Positions 18,501-29,400 of a stretch of 55,511 nucleotides of DNA are shown in pieces (position 1 is the first letter of the stretch; every line of letters begins with the position of its first letter). The stretch covers positions 1 to 55,511 of the forward strand of contig JAVVTR010000014.1 of NCBI GenBank assembly GCA_036653535.1. The letters run 5' to 3'. The notes beneath the pieces are model-generated. The model saw only the letters and a program-made list of their open reading frames with translations, ran no database searches and was not told where the DNA came from. A program made the translations under genes and the position numbers. Source of the stretch: JAVVTR01 sp036653535. GTDB taxonomy: Bacteria; Bacteroidota; Bacteroidia; Bacteroidales; P3.

Positions 18501-21500
18501 CTATTTTATAATTAATTTGTACGATTGTATTCCTTCCCTTGAAATTAAGCGTATCACATAAATGCCTATTGGCTTAATAGAGCCTATTTCAATACTTGTA
18601 TTATCCGTAGCTCCAAGTCTACGTAATACTTGTCCAGCAACATTAACCACTTCTATTCTTTGAAAATATTTTTGTGAAGGATTATGAATATAAACATTAG
18701 TATGATTGGAATAAACCCGTATTTCACTGGCTTGGTCTTTTTCTATTGCCAAGGGAGTGGTGTTAAATTTATCTTCAGCCCAAGCACTGGTATCATTGGC
18801 GGAACAAATAGCACGTACAGCCCAAGTATAGGCCGTGTTGGCGGTTAAATGATTTAGTTTTACTTGTTTTGCACTCACATTTTGTAAAGTGTATACACTT
18901 TCGCTTGTCTTTTTGTAACGTACTTGGAAATTGCTTGCACTACTAGCCCAAGAAATAGTGGCCATAGTATCCATAATACTTTCATTGCTCAATGCAATTG
19001 GCGTTTGACAAGGTTCCATCAAGGTTGTAAAAGATAAAGCCGCAGTCCATTCACTTTGTCTACTTGCATCGCATACATTACGTACACTCCACGTATAGTT
19101 CGTATTTGGATGCAATGCAATCACTTTCAGCGTTTTAACATTCGCTACTGTTTCGGTACGATATTGCGTATCGGTAGAAGCTTTGAAACGAACTTCAAAG
19201 TCGGTACCCTCGCTAAGCCAAGTAAATCGGGCTTCATCGTAAGTAATTTCTGAAGTACTCGTTTGTGTAGGCATTACACACATTATTTTCAATGTACGAA
19301 ACTCCGCTTCCACCATTTCGCTATTGCCAAAAGGACAAAGACTTTGTACTCTCCAGGTATAGGTGGTATTATCGCATAAATTTGCTAAGCTATAAGTTGT
19401 ATCTTTCGTATTTATAACGGTATATTCGCTATGCACACTATCTTTAATTCTATAACTTAAAGCAAAGCTATCTGCCGCAGAGCTCCATTGTAAACGAGCC
19501 GATTGTGTAGTAATGGTGGATGCTCTTAAATTTTTAGGTAAATCACAAGTAAATATTTCTTTTAAACCTAAATCGTCAATAGTCAAAAATCCTTTTCCAC
19601 TTTGTGCATAGACCGAAAGATACTGAAGGCCCGTAGTAGTTGGGGTAAAACGACCTTTTATTTGGGTATAACCCGCTTGAGAGGATTTGTATATCAACTC
19701 GGTAATGGTTTGCATAGCGGCAGCCTTTTTTTCGTTTCCATACATTAAAGCTAATTTATCAACGGTATCGGCCGAAATCCAATAAGCCGAAAACTCATAC
19801 TCTTGACCTGCTTTTAAAGCAAAGGCAGGGGTGTAAATATAATCGTTGCTTCCAGCAATATAGTATATATATTTGCTCCCTGTTCTAGGTTTGAGCACAA
19901 TACCAACCACACTATCTGTTTTTGTTCTTACAAGATTTGAGGAGGTCTCCATACATAGAGGCAATTCTCCATCTTTGAGAATAGTTTCAAAACTTTCGGT
20001 GTATGGAAGTGCTTCTGCTCCACAAAGCGTAAACACGGTATCCATAAGCCAATAACTATGATCGGTAGAAGAACAGCTGGCACGAAGAAAAACAGTATAA
20101 TACCGATTGGGTTTTAAATTTGTAAATGTATAATGACTACTATCGGCAAGAATGTAAGGCATGCTAGGATTAGCAACCCGACCTTCTACCAAAGAGAGTT
20201 CCCATTGGCTTTCGGAACCTTTAGGAATCCATTGCAATTTAAAACTTTGATCGGTGTTTTCGTAAGCAATTATCGAAATAGGTTTAGGACAACTAGCTTC
20301 CGTTACAAATTTTTGAATTACGGTCCAGGCACTGCTGTCTTTTTCGGCACAAATAGCACGTACTTGGAAGCCATATTGTGTTTCTGGAAGTAAATTTGCA
20401 AGAGCAGCTTGTGGTGTTGTAGCAACGAATGCTTGCGTTTGTGCCGCTTCAGTAAATCCTTTTTCATCGGTTTTACCATAGCGAATTTCCCATTGTGAAG
20501 CAGAGGATTTCCAGTTTAGTTGAGCCGAAGTAGCTGTAAGCGTACCTACCTTTACCTCTATTGGGGTTGCACAATTTAAAAGACGCTCCATACTTAAATC
20601 ATCTATATTAAGAGCACTCGCATTAAAATCAGGCGTAATTGCATGTATGCCTAAATAATACGTTCCATTTGTTTTAGGTGTAAAATCGGCTTTATAGAGT
20701 CTATATCCTAAAGAATCTAAACTAAGGCGTATAGAATCTCCAATACGTATAGTCATGGCTTCTTTACTTGCCGCTGTACCCATTTTAGCTTCTAAAGTAT
20801 AAACATTGGTAGCGGTTGTAATGGAAGGCGCATACCAAAAAGAAAAACGATAATTATAACCTGCTCTCAATTCAAAAGAAGGAGTCCATAAATAATCTTC
20901 GTTTTTACTATTGGTACCTTGGTTCGCCACAAAATGAGCACTTTTATCTCCTGTACGAGGACGATAGTTGTCGTTGGTGCCTATATAGGTACCTACGGGG
21001 AAGTTAGTATAAAGCCACTCATGGCTTGTATATTGCATACAATCTGGAAATTGATTTTCCACACTAATACTTTCAAAACCAGTACTCCATGGTAAATCTA
21101 TTTCAGGAATACTTAAACATTTCGTTTTTACTTTGGCAGAAATCCATTTACTACTATCTCCCACACCACAATACGCACGAAGACGAAGGGTATAGTCGGT
21201 ATTTGGAGTGAGTTGAGTAGCCGTGTACACCGTATCCTTCACAAGAATGTTTTGTATTCCTTGCGTAGAATTAAGTTCTAATATATATTGGGTCTCCGAA
21301 GCTGCTTTACTCCATTTTACTTTAAAACTATTTACACTTACTTCTTGTACATTAAGTACCCTCACTGGAGGACAAGTAAGCAAGGGCTTTTGACTAAGAA
21401 ACGGAGTCCAAGAAGAAGTATCTTTTTCTTTGGGACAAGTAGCACGAATTCTAAAATGATAGGTCGTATCGTCAAGATCCGAAAAAGTAATGGGATGTAT

Positions 21501-23762
21501 GGAAGTAGCCATATAAATAGCATTGGGATCCGTAGGTAGGTTTATATCATATTTAGGTGTTCCATAGTTTATTTGCCATTGGGTAGCCGCTCCATAGGTA
21601 TCCCAATCTAAACTAATTTCCCCTGCAACAGTGGAAGATATTTTTGGATTTTGTGGGCTTACGCATAAAGTGCTTGGCACTTCCCCTACATAGATATCGT
21701 CTAAGTATGTATAAAAATTATCCCCCCTGCCTGGACTTTGTAATTCTAAGCGAATATATTTTACGTCTTTTGCTAAAAATAATTGATAGGATTGCCATTG
21801 ATTGGAAGTGTTGGCATTAATTTTTGCTAAACTTTCGGTAAATGTAATTCCATCGGCGGAGGTAGTCAATACAATCGAACTGCCCGTAGAAGTAAGCGGT
21901 CCATTATTTCTGTAATAAAAAGAAATAATAGGATGGATACATCCACTTAAATCCAATAAAGGCGTGGTAAAAGAAGAATTTCTACTTCCAAAATATTCGG
22001 GGGCAGAAACGGCTACAGAAGTACCTGTATGAGCAAAGGTCGTATCTGTCTTTGCCCACGATTTACCATCGGTACGATTGGTTTTAAGTTTCCAATTTTT
22101 AGGAGGAAATGTCGATTCAAAGCCTTCGGTAAGAGAGGTAAGAGCTATCTCTGGAGGCGTAGCTGTAATAGAAAGATTATCTATCAACGACCACACATGG
22201 CCTCCACGAGCATTAAATGCTACTTCCAATTTAACATATTTAGTGGCAGGAAGAAGTGCATATTCATGACGCTCCCATTCTTTATCGGAAGAACTAGCTA
22301 CACTTCCTAAAGTAGTATATGTGCTTCCATCTGTAGAAATACTAATGGTAAGGGTACTGGCTGGTTGTGCATTTTTGTTCCAATACCAAAAACTAAGGGT
22401 AGGTGCTTTATGGGCAGTTAAATCTAATAAAGGGCTTACTAAAATTGCAGAACCTTCCGTACCTGCTGTAGGTTTAAACGTAGCTGCAAAACTACCGTCT
22501 TTTACACTTTGAGGAGCAAGCATTGGTATGTCAGAAAATTTTCCATCGGTTCTTTCCCAAATTCCATTGGCTGTACCCACAGGCATCGTCCAATCGGTAG
22601 GAGGCACTGCATTTTCAAAAGATTCCGAAAGTGTGCTAAGTCCCGTAGGGGCAGGGGCTTCGCTAATGCTTAATTCATCTATAGCTAAAACATTAAATGC
22701 GGCGGTAGCACAAGCCACTTCTATTTTTACATATTTACTACTTTTATTTAATTTTACACTCTGTTCCGTCCAGATTTTGTCGGTGCCCGTCAAAGTGCGC
22801 GTAGGATCGGTCAACACCTTTGTCCAAGTGTTTTTATTGGTCGATTCGTAAAAAGTAACTACAATATTGGTAGAACCCGACATATCTTGTGCAATTCTTT
22901 CCAAAAATAATTTTAAAACAGGATGGGTACTACTACTTAAATCCAAGATAGGGGTAATTGCACTCATAGTGGTTGCTTGCATCATCATAGGGAATAATAA
23001 GGCTTTTTTCCCTTCCTTAGGGGCTATTAGTGCTCCTGCGGGTCCAAAATTTCCTGTAAGATCGGAGGTCGTTACATCTGTTGTCGAAAAAGTCCAGCCA
23101 CTTACATCGCCTTCAAATCCTTCGGAAAAAAGAGCTGCAGGGGCAGAAGGGGTTCCACTGATTAAAACATCATCTATCCATCCATCTGCAGGAGCTCCTG
23201 TATTGGCATACGTTGCTTTAATCTTTACATACTTAACCGAAGAGTTTAAGGCTTGTTTAAATTCTATCCATGAAGCTCTCGTATTCATGGTTTCTCCCAA
23301 TTTAGTAAAAGAAGCGGCGGCATTGTCGGTAGTAGACACATAGACTTCAAACGAAGTACCACAGGGGCCATTCCCTGCACCAATATAATAGAAAAAAGAA
23401 AGCGTAGCATCACTCACCGCACTTAAATCAAGGGCTGGAAGAAGCAAAGACGCATTATCTTGAATAGGACCTTGATCACCCACAGGCGTAAAATACAAGG
23501 CTTTGGCCCCTGTTTTAAATTGCGTACTATTGCATGAAAAAGTTAAAGCTGTTGTTGTTTCCACCTTCCATGTAGCAGGAAAACAAGGAGTGCCTTCAAA
23601 TCCTTCGGAAAGAATAGTTGTACTTGTAGCCACTGAAGGTAGTTGCAAGGATGTTGACGATTTTAGACCACTTAGGATTGGGGCTGCATAAATTTGCGTG
23701 ACCAAACCTAAACCGACGATAATACAGAATACAAGGATGCCTAATGTAAATTTTCGTTTCAT
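18501..23762 (-). CDS. Giant secreted adhesin with repeated cleaved-adhesin/MAM-like and Fn3 modules and T9SS sorting domain
   Basis: 1753 residues with a signal peptide (1-26, ending QIYAAP). Six cleaved-adhesin-type modules each open with a G/S-F-E motif: SEGFEGTPC (about 50), SEGFEGDVSGW (about 212), SESFENAVPP (about 380), TEGFESTFPP (about 545), STGFESISVE (about 895) and TESFETILKD (about 1255). Fn3 modules follow: two at about 700-890, two at about 1064-1250 and three at about 1405-1665, several opening CxxP. The C-terminal sorting domain spans about 1680-1753 and ends QSYKLIIK. This architecture resembles hemagglutinin/adhesin regions of Porphyromonas; a binding role on the cell surface is inferred. 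It begins 4 bp after the 64-residue gene and is closed by the 25-bp inverted repeat. Confidence 0.88.
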   Translation of the reverse strand: MKRKFTLGILVFCIIVGLGLVTQIYAAPILSGLKSSTSLQLPSVATSTTILSEGFEGTPCFPATWKVETTTALTFSCNSTQFKTGAKALYFTPVGDQGPIQDNASLLLPALDLSAVSDATLSFFYYIGAGNGPCGTSFEVYVSTTDNAAASFTKLGETMNTRASWIEFKQALNSSVKYVKIKATYANTGAPADGWIDDVLISGTPSAPAALFSEGFEGDVSGWTFSTTDVTTSDLTGNFGPAGALIAPKEGKKALLFPMMMQATTMSAITPILDLSSSTHPVLKLFLERIAQDMSGSTNIVVTFYESTNKNTWTKVLTDPTRTLTGTDKIWTEQSVKLNKSSKYVKIEVACATAAFNVLAIDELSISEAPAPTGLSTLSESFENAVPPTDWTMPVGTANGIWERTDGKFSDIPMLAPQSVKDGSFAATFKPTAGTEGSAILVSPLLDLTAHKAPTLSFWYWNKNAQPASTLTISISTDGSTYTTLGSVASSSDKEWERHEYALLPATKYVKLEVAFNARGGHVWSLIDNLSITATPPEIALTSLTEGFESTFPPKNWKLKTNRTDGKSWAKTDTTFAHTGTSVAVSAPEYFGSRNSSFTTPLLDLSGCIHPIISFYYRNNGPLTSTGSSIVLTTSADGITFTESLAKINANTSNQWQSYQLFLAKDVKYIRLELQSPGRGDNFYTYLDDIYVGEVPSTLCVSPQNPKISSTVAGEISLDWDTYGAATQWQINYGTPKYDINLPTDPNAIYMATSIHPITFSDLDDTTYHFRIRATCPKEKDTSSWTPFLSQKPLLTCPPVRVLNVQEVSVNSFKVKWSKAASETQYILELNSTQGIQNILVKDTVYTATQLTPNTDYTLRLRAYCGVGDSSKWISAKVKTKCLSIPEIDLPWSTGFESISVENQFPDCMQYTSHEWLYTNFPVGTYIGTNDNYRPRTGDKSAHFVANQGTNSKNEDYLWTPSFELRAGYNYRFSFWYAPSITTATNVYTLEAKMGTAASKEAMTIRIGDSIRLSLDSLGYRLYKADFTPKTNGTYYLGIHAITPDFNASALNIDDLSMERLLNCATPIEVKVGTLTATSAQLNWKSSASQWEIRYGKTDEKGFTEAAQTQAFVATTPQAALANLLPETQYGFQVRAICAEKDSSAWTVIQKFVTEASCPKPISIIAYENTDQSFKLQWIPKGSESQWELSLVEGRVANPSMPYILADSSHYTFTNLKPNRYYTVFLRASCSSTDHSYWLMDTVFTLCGAEALPYTESFETILKDGELPLCMETSSNLVRTKTDSVVGIVLKPRTGSKYIYYIAGSNDYIYTPAFALKAGQEYEFSAYWISADTVDKLALMYGNEKKAAAMQTITELIYKSSQAGYTQIKGRFTPTTTGLQYLSVYAQSGKGFLTIDDLGLKEIFTCDLPKNLRASTITTQSARLQWSSAADSFALSYRIKDSVHSEYTVINTKDTTYSLANLCDNTTYTWRVQSLCPFGNSEMVEAEFRTLKIMCVMPTQTSTSEITYDEARFTWLSEGTDFEVRFKASTDTQYRTETVANVKTLKVIALHPNTNYTWSVRNVCDASRQSEWTAALSFTTLMEPCQTPIALSNESIMDTMATISWASSASNFQVRYKKTSESVYTLQNVSAKQVKLNHLTANTAYTWAVRAICSANDTSAWAEDKFNTTPLAIEKDQASEIRVYSNHTNVYIHNPSQKYFQRIEVVNVAGQVLRRLGATDNTSIEIGSIKPIGIYVIRLISREGIQSYKLIIK

Positions 23763-23766
23763 TGTT

Positions 23767-23961
23767 TTAATGGTTTTTAGTGTTTTTGTTTAATTTCTGT
23801 TCCATGGAACGTTGGATCGCAAGGGTCAATTTATCTAAAACCAAATTTTGGCTTTCTATATTGGTAATTAGCATTTTTATTTCCTCTTCTTGTTCTTCAG
23901 ACGAAGTTTCAGGAATAGATTTAGATTCTTTTTGCTTTTTATCCTTTTCTAAATTGCTCAT
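23767..23961 (-). CDS. Small acidic, probably coiled-coil protein upstream of the giant adhesin
   Basis: 64 residues with no signal peptide and no membrane segment. The N-terminal third is highly charged (MSNLEKDKKQKESK), followed by an acidic stretch (SSEEQEEEIKMLI) and a regularly spaced hydrophobic pattern (LVLDKLTLAIQRSMEQKLN) typical of an amphipathic helix. It ends 4 bp before the ATG of the 1753-residue gene, the spacing expected for coupled translation. No family is recognised. An equally long frame exists on the opposite strand over the same bases, so coding status rests on position and composition. It could be a cytoplasmic helper or regulator of the adhesin gene, or a translated leader. 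Confidence 0.6.
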   Translation of the reverse strand: MSNLEKDKKQKESKSIPETSSEEQEEEIKMLITNIESQNLVLDKLTLAIQRSMEQKLNKNTKNH

Positions 23962-23974
23962 TTATTTGTTTTGA

Positions 23975-24323
23975 ATTTTATATTTTTAGCTTTTATATTC
24001 ATTTTAACGAATGTAAATATAGGTCCTGTTTTAAAGAAAACAACAAAAACCGCCCCTTTAACACCCCTTTGCATAAAAAAAACTACCCATTCAAAATCCC
24101 TGCAACAAAAAACAAAACAATAAAAATCAGCATGTTGAAAATTAAATTCATTTTTTTCTTTGTTTTTTTCTATTTTATTTGCTTTTATTCCTCCCTATCC
24201 ATTCCTCCCTATCCATTCCTCTAACTTTGATTTTATCATAGAAAACATGCCCGTTTTTAGCGTTATCGTTGGTATAAAACCAAACATTTTTCGCCATAGA
24301 TATAGATCAAGTGTATTTTTCCT
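23975..24323. repeat. Divergent intergenic region with a 14-bp tandem repeat
   Basis: No credible gene is visible between the reverse cargo block and the forward regulator. It holds a tandem repeat: two exact copies of ATTCCTCCCTATCC at 24187-24200 and 24201-24214, and a partial third to 24220. A weak reverse -7-like box (TATATTTA, 24021-24014) with CAAA at 24044-24047 could serve the cargo genes. The remainder is A/T homopolymer-rich. Confidence 0.6.
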
Positions 24324-24342
24324 ATGCTTATGACGGAACAAA

Positions 24343-24373
24343 ATTGCTGGTTTCTGCATTTTTTGTATTTTTG
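24343..24373 (+). promoter_or_regulatory. Candidate promoter of regulator 1
   Basis: ATTG (24343-24346) is followed after 19 nt by TATTTTTG (24366-24373), matching the -33/-7 pattern apart from the first -33 base. It predicts a start near 24380 and a leader of about 160 nt. It also argues against a start codon at 24324, which would lie upstream of the promoter. Confidence 0.5.
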
Positions 24374-24539
24374 TAAGTTTCATGCGAAAAGGTTCCATAC
24401 AAAGACTATTTTAATAAAGAGGGAGTATGAAACTTTGCTCATACGAGTAATCGTTAATTTTGTCAACTCCACGAAAACTGTTTTTATACTTTTAGTTGAG
24501 ATATGGAGTTACGGTTCGTTTTATATTAAATTAAGACAA

Positions 24540-26261
24540 ATGCTAAAAAATATTATATTTTTCCTATATCTGTGCAATATTGCAATCTTTCTCCTCCCAT
24601 TTAAGACGATGGCTCAACAAGAGAAACTATTCATTTCTCTTAATCAGAGCACAAAATCTGCAGAAAAAATAGCTTTGCTACGTCAAATTGTAGAAGAATA
24701 TAAAAATCTTCAAAGTGATACCGCTTACATCTATTGTAAAAAAGCACAAACTTTAGCTACTGCCATGGGCGATCAACGCCTTTTTAATGAATTTTCGTTA
24801 AAAGAAGGAGAATTGGAACGTTTTATGGGCAATTATTTAAAGGCAATAAAGTTGGTAGAAAACTCCATAAAACAATCTAAAGAATTTAAGGATAGAGAAA
24901 TGCTTGCCAAAGGCTATTTGATTTTAGGTAAAATCCAATTGGATTTATCCATTATGGATATGTCTTACAAAAGTGCCACACAAGCCTTTGCTTTATTTAA
25001 AGAATTGGAAGATCCCCGAGGCGAAAGAGAAGCTATCAATTTATTAGGCTGCGTTTTATTAACAGAAAATAAATCAAAAGAATCCATCCCCTATTTTTTA
25101 CAAGCACATGCCATTGATAGCATTCACCAATACAATGATTTTTTATCTGCCGACTATTTGAATTTAGGAGTTGCTTATATGCAATTATCCCATACGAACA
25201 AAGCTAAAGAATACTATCAAAAAGCCTTGACCATTAGTAAAAAATATGATTATGTATTTCAAACTATTTCAGGACTACTCAATTTAACAGAAGTGCATAT
25301 GGCAAACAAAAACTACCAAGCAGGTTTAGATTGCAGCTTGGAAGCTTTAGAACTGTCGAAAAACTATGCACACAAAAAACGTTGGGTACAATCCACTTTC
25401 AGCGTAGGCGTTTTGTATAGCAAAATTGGCAATGGGCCCAAAGCCATTGAATATTTAACTCAAACCGAAAAACTAAGTAATACTTTCGGATATATTGAAT
25501 TGGCAAAACTTTCTACTCTTTTGTTATCCGATTTTTACTACTCACAGAATGAATATAAAAAAGCTTATCAATACAAGAATCTATCCAGCCAATACAGCGA
25601 CTCCTTATCTAGAAAGCAAAATATAGATAATCTTAATCGTTTACGCTACGAAAATCAATATGAGCAAGCAAAAAAAGAAAGAGAGTGGCAAGATAAAATA
25701 CGTAATTTGTTATTTGGATTTATTATCTGTGTATTATTATTTATTATTGTATTATTTATATTTTACTTTAATCGTCAAAAACTCAAAGTAAAAAATGCAG
25801 AATTAGAAAAACAAAATTTAAGTAATAAATTAGAACATAAGAGCAAGGAAGTAATCACAAAAATTATGTTTCTACGAAAGAAAAACGAAGCGATTAGCAC
25901 CATTGCACAAAATCTACTGGATTCCAAACATCTTTTTAAAAAAGAAAATCAGCCAGTAATTACCAATATAGTACAAGAATTACGTAATGCCTGCAAAGAT
26001 GAAAGTTGGAAAGAATTTGAATTGCGTTTTGAAGAAGTACATACCGATTTTTTTAAAAAATTAAACGATCGCTTCCCCGATCTAACCCAAAACGATAAAC
26101 GCCTTTGTGCATATTTACGCTTAAACATTTCCACTAAAGATATTGCAAATCTTCTCTATCTTTCTGTCGCAGGCGTGGAGTCTGCACGATACCGCCTACG
26201 AAAGAAACTAAATATTAACAGTACAGATATTGATATTGTTCAGTTTTTAGAAAATTTATAA
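24540..26261 (+). CDS. Membrane-spanning TPR regulator with C-terminal helix-turn-helix (regulator 1)
   Basis: The chosen start is the ATG at 24540 (MLKNIIFFLYLCNIAIFLL), which gives a signal/anchor sequence. The longer frame from 24324 adds 72 residues without coding character and begins upstream of the promoter. The 573-residue protein then has about six to eight TPR-type helical repeats (25-370, with AYMQLSHTNKAKEYYQKAL). A strong transmembrane helix (about 389-411, LLFGFIICVLLFIIVLFIFYF without its last residue is the core), a coiled coil (412-445) and a C-terminal LuxR-like HTH follow (513-560, LTQNDKRLCAYLRLNISTKD, then VESARYRLRKKL). The TPRs should lie in the periplasm and the HTH in the cytoplasm, a one-component membrane regulator. 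It is transcribed divergently from the cargo block and precedes porU. Confidence 0.85.
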   Translation: MLKNIIFFLYLCNIAIFLLPFKTMAQQEKLFISLNQSTKSAEKIALLRQIVEEYKNLQSDTAYIYCKKAQTLATAMGDQRLFNEFSLKEGELERFMGNYLKAIKLVENSIKQSKEFKDREMLAKGYLILGKIQLDLSIMDMSYKSATQAFALFKELEDPRGEREAINLLGCVLLTENKSKESIPYFLQAHAIDSIHQYNDFLSADYLNLGVAYMQLSHTNKAKEYYQKALTISKKYDYVFQTISGLLNLTEVHMANKNYQAGLDCSLEALELSKNYAHKKRWVQSTFSVGVLYSKIGNGPKAIEYLTQTEKLSNTFGYIELAKLSTLLLSDFYYSQNEYKKAYQYKNLSSQYSDSLSRKQNIDNLNRLRYENQYEQAKKEREWQDKIRNLLFGFIICVLLFIIVLFIFYFNRQKLKVKNAELEKQNLSNKLEHKSKEVITKIMFLRKKNEAISTIAQNLLDSKHLFKKENQPVITNIVQELRNACKDESWKEFELRFEEVHTDFFKKLNDRFPDLTQNDKRLCAYLRLNISTKDIANLLYLSVAGVESARYRLRKKLNINSTDIDIVQFLENL

Positions 26262-26413
26262 CTTTTTCTCCTTACACAAAATCTTAAATTCACTCTACGA
26301 ACTACGAAAAACTATCGAAAACAGTTGTTTTATATACACCATTTTACTCTATTTGTTTTCTCTATTAACTCTAATTTCACCCCGATTTTCTCAATTTCTA
26401 TCCTCCCTAATTT

Positions 26414-26445
26414 CTTGCTTTTTTCGTAAATTTTCATTATATTTG
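26414..26445 (+). promoter_or_regulatory. Promoter of porU
   Basis: TATATTTG at 26438-26445 is an exact -7 box. CTTG at 26414-26417, 20 nt upstream, is a near match to the -33 box. The start codon at 26472 is 26 nt downstream of the -7 box. The 210-bp gap after regulator 1 otherwise shows no gene or clear terminator. Confidence 0.6.
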
Positions 26446-26471
26446 TATCCTAAATTTGGTAAATTTTCATC

Positions 26472-29400
26472 ATGAAGCCATATCATCCTATAACCGTATC
26501 CCTACTTTTATTTTTGCTTTCGGTTACTATCCTTTGGGGTCAGACTTCTGTTTCCGAGCATCATCTCCCGTGGAAAAGTAGTTTATACGTACCCTCAATA
26601 GGAGGAAAAGATGCCGTTTTATATTTTGATGGGTGTGTTAACCTAAATTCCTTTCAAGAACTTCCTTGCTATACTTACTCCTTGGGATATACAAAACCCT
26701 TTTCCAAGAGCGGAACCAAAACGCTTAACAAACTCTATCTTTCCAATCCTCATTACCGCGAAGCTCTTGCTTTTGAAACTGTTTTTCTTGATAAATATGC
26801 CCACCTTATAGGTTCAGACTTTCTTTTAGAAAGCATACAACAAGAGTACAAACACCAATATCAGCTACAAGCACAGCTACTGCCTATTCGCAAAAATTCA
26901 GAAACCGGTAAATATGAACTTCTCACCGACTTTGAAATTTTATTTACCACCAACGAAAGGGAGCCTTCTCTCTCTACCACTATAAATACTTATAAAGAAA
27001 AAGCGCAGCCTACTTCTTCTGTTTTATCTCAAGGCAAAACATTAAAGATTGGGATAAATATAAGCGGTATGTATCAAATAACCTATCAAAATTTGGTAGA
27101 ACAAGGTTTAATTAACCAGGCTATTCCTTCCACAAAATTAGCTCTTTACGGCAATAAAGCCGGCATGCTACCTCGTTATAATATAGACGGTATTTACGAT
27201 GACCTCCGTGCCTTACCCATTCTTTTATACGATGGACAAGACGGCGTCTTTGGCCCTGGAGATTACTTCGTATTTTATGGAGAATCGCCCCATACTTGGA
27301 CCTATACCGGCAATAAAAAAGCCCCGTTTCAACATCAAATTCATCTCTATAGCGATCTTAATTACTATTTTGTAGGAGTTAATGAAAACCAAACTCCGGT
27401 TCGCATAGAAAAAGAAGCTGCTCCAGCCATAGTTCCCCAAAACGATCTTTCTCAATTTTTAGACTACCAACACTACGAAAATGATTTAGTAAATATTTGC
27501 AACGGCAGTATGAATTGGTTTGGAGAAAGCTTTCAAAACAATGGGGAAAGTAAAACATTTCCATTTTATTTGCCCGATGCCGTATTTGCAGGAGAATCCA
27601 ATCAAAAGGCAATAATACTCCTACAAGTTGCCGGAAATAATGCCAATTATGCCAATGCCTATTTTAATATAAACATAGAAAATAATACCCACAGTATATC
27701 TATTCCCTCGCACAGCAGCAGCAATTGCGCCATTATGAACCAACAATCCTTTGCCCAAGATCTTTTCTCTACGTCCTTACCCATTAAACTTACCTATTAC
27801 AAAAGTGGATCTGCCACCAATGGATATTTAGATTTCATTAGCATTTTCTATCCTCGTTATTTAAAACTTTATAAGGGCGAACTCCGTTTTCGTGCAGGAG
27901 ACACCCTACATTCGCCCACTCGATTTCTACTTTCCAAAGCCAATAGCCATACCAAAATATTAAATGTAAGCGATATTTATCACACCCACGAACTAACTAC
28001 CTCTTTCGCTGAAAACACAGCCACTATGAGTTTTGCTTGCAGTCCCTCCGATTGGCAAAATGAATATATAGCCTTTGACGGATCCTCCTATCATAGCCCT
28101 GCTTTTATTGGCATTACCAATATTCAAAACTTACACGGTCAAGGGAACATAGACTACGCCATAGTAACGCATCCAAATTTTCTACAACAAGCGGAGAAAA
28201 TAGCAGAATTACATAGAACTAGAAATGCTTACAACACCGTTGTAGCTACTACCGAGCAAGTATATAACGAATTTTCTTCCGGAGTGCAAGATCCTTCGGC
28301 TATTCGCTTATTTATGAAAATGTTTTACGACAGAGCCGATAAGGCCGATCGTACCGAGGTCAATACCACAGAGACCAGCATAGAGAACAGCACAGAGACC
28401 AACCTATCTAAAGCGCCCTATTTAGGCCCCTCTTATTTATTATTATTTGGCAAAGCCTCTTACGATTACCGTAACAGGAATTCCAAACAAAGCAATTTTG
28501 TACCCACTTTCGAACTTTTCGATTTGTACAAAGAAGGAGGAGAGAGCCCCTTGGAGGATAATTTTGCATATTTAGGCGATGGAGAAGGAGCCAGTAACTC
28601 GCTTTATTATACACAACCTTATCAAATAGGCCTAATGGATATAGCTGTAGGTCGGCTTCCTGTGAGCACGAAGCAAGAAGCAGAAAACGTTCTTAAAAAA
28701 ATAGAAATATATTCTTCTCCTACCTATCTTTTCGATAAGAATCGTCCCGAAACAAGTGGAAATTTAGGAAATTGGAGAAACGATATTACTTTTATTACTG
28801 ACGACGGATTTGAATCGGATATGGAATCTACTTCCTATTTAGCCAAAATCATAGAAAAAGATTATCCTACAGCAAACATAGAAAAACTTTATGCAGATGC
28901 CTACGAAAGAGTAGCCACTGCTGTCACCTCCACTTTTCCTCTTCTAAGAGAAAATATTAAATTACGCATGGATAAAGGCGGATTTTTTGTCGGATATTTA
29001 GGACACAGCGGATGGGAAGCTTGGGGAGACGAAAGACATCTTACCTTAGACGACATCTCTAAATGGGCTCCCAATTACGCTTTCCCCATGATGGCCTCTT
29101 CTTCCTGCAGTTTCGCTTACTTTGATCAAGTGGATAAAATTTCAGGTGCAGAACAAGCCGTACTGCATCCTCATGGAGGAGCTATTTCCATGCTTGCCAC
29201 CAGTAGGACTGCCTATTCCGGAGGTATAGAAAGAATTCAATCCGATTTCATTAGCCATGCCATGGATAAATCTTCTAAAAAAATGCCCACCATAGGCGAT
29301 GCTTATTTACAAGCCAAAATAAATAATAAAAATAACGAAGCTTACCGCTTTATTTTATTAGGAGATCCCGGGCTCCCATCCGCTCTACCAAAATACAATG

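Noticed and set aside
22528..23343. Long forward frames opposite the 1753-residue adhesin gene
   Set aside because: They are shadows of the reverse gene, which has a signal peptide, repeated modules and a sorting domain.
24195..24398. 67-codon reverse frame in the divergent region
   Set aside because: It overlaps the tandem repeat and the forward promoter, has no recognisable family and no leader signal; most likely chance.
24324..24539. N-terminal extension of regulator 1 by 72 residues
   Set aside because: It has no signal-like or conserved character and begins upstream of the best promoter (24343-24373). The ATG at 24540 gives a proper signal sequence.
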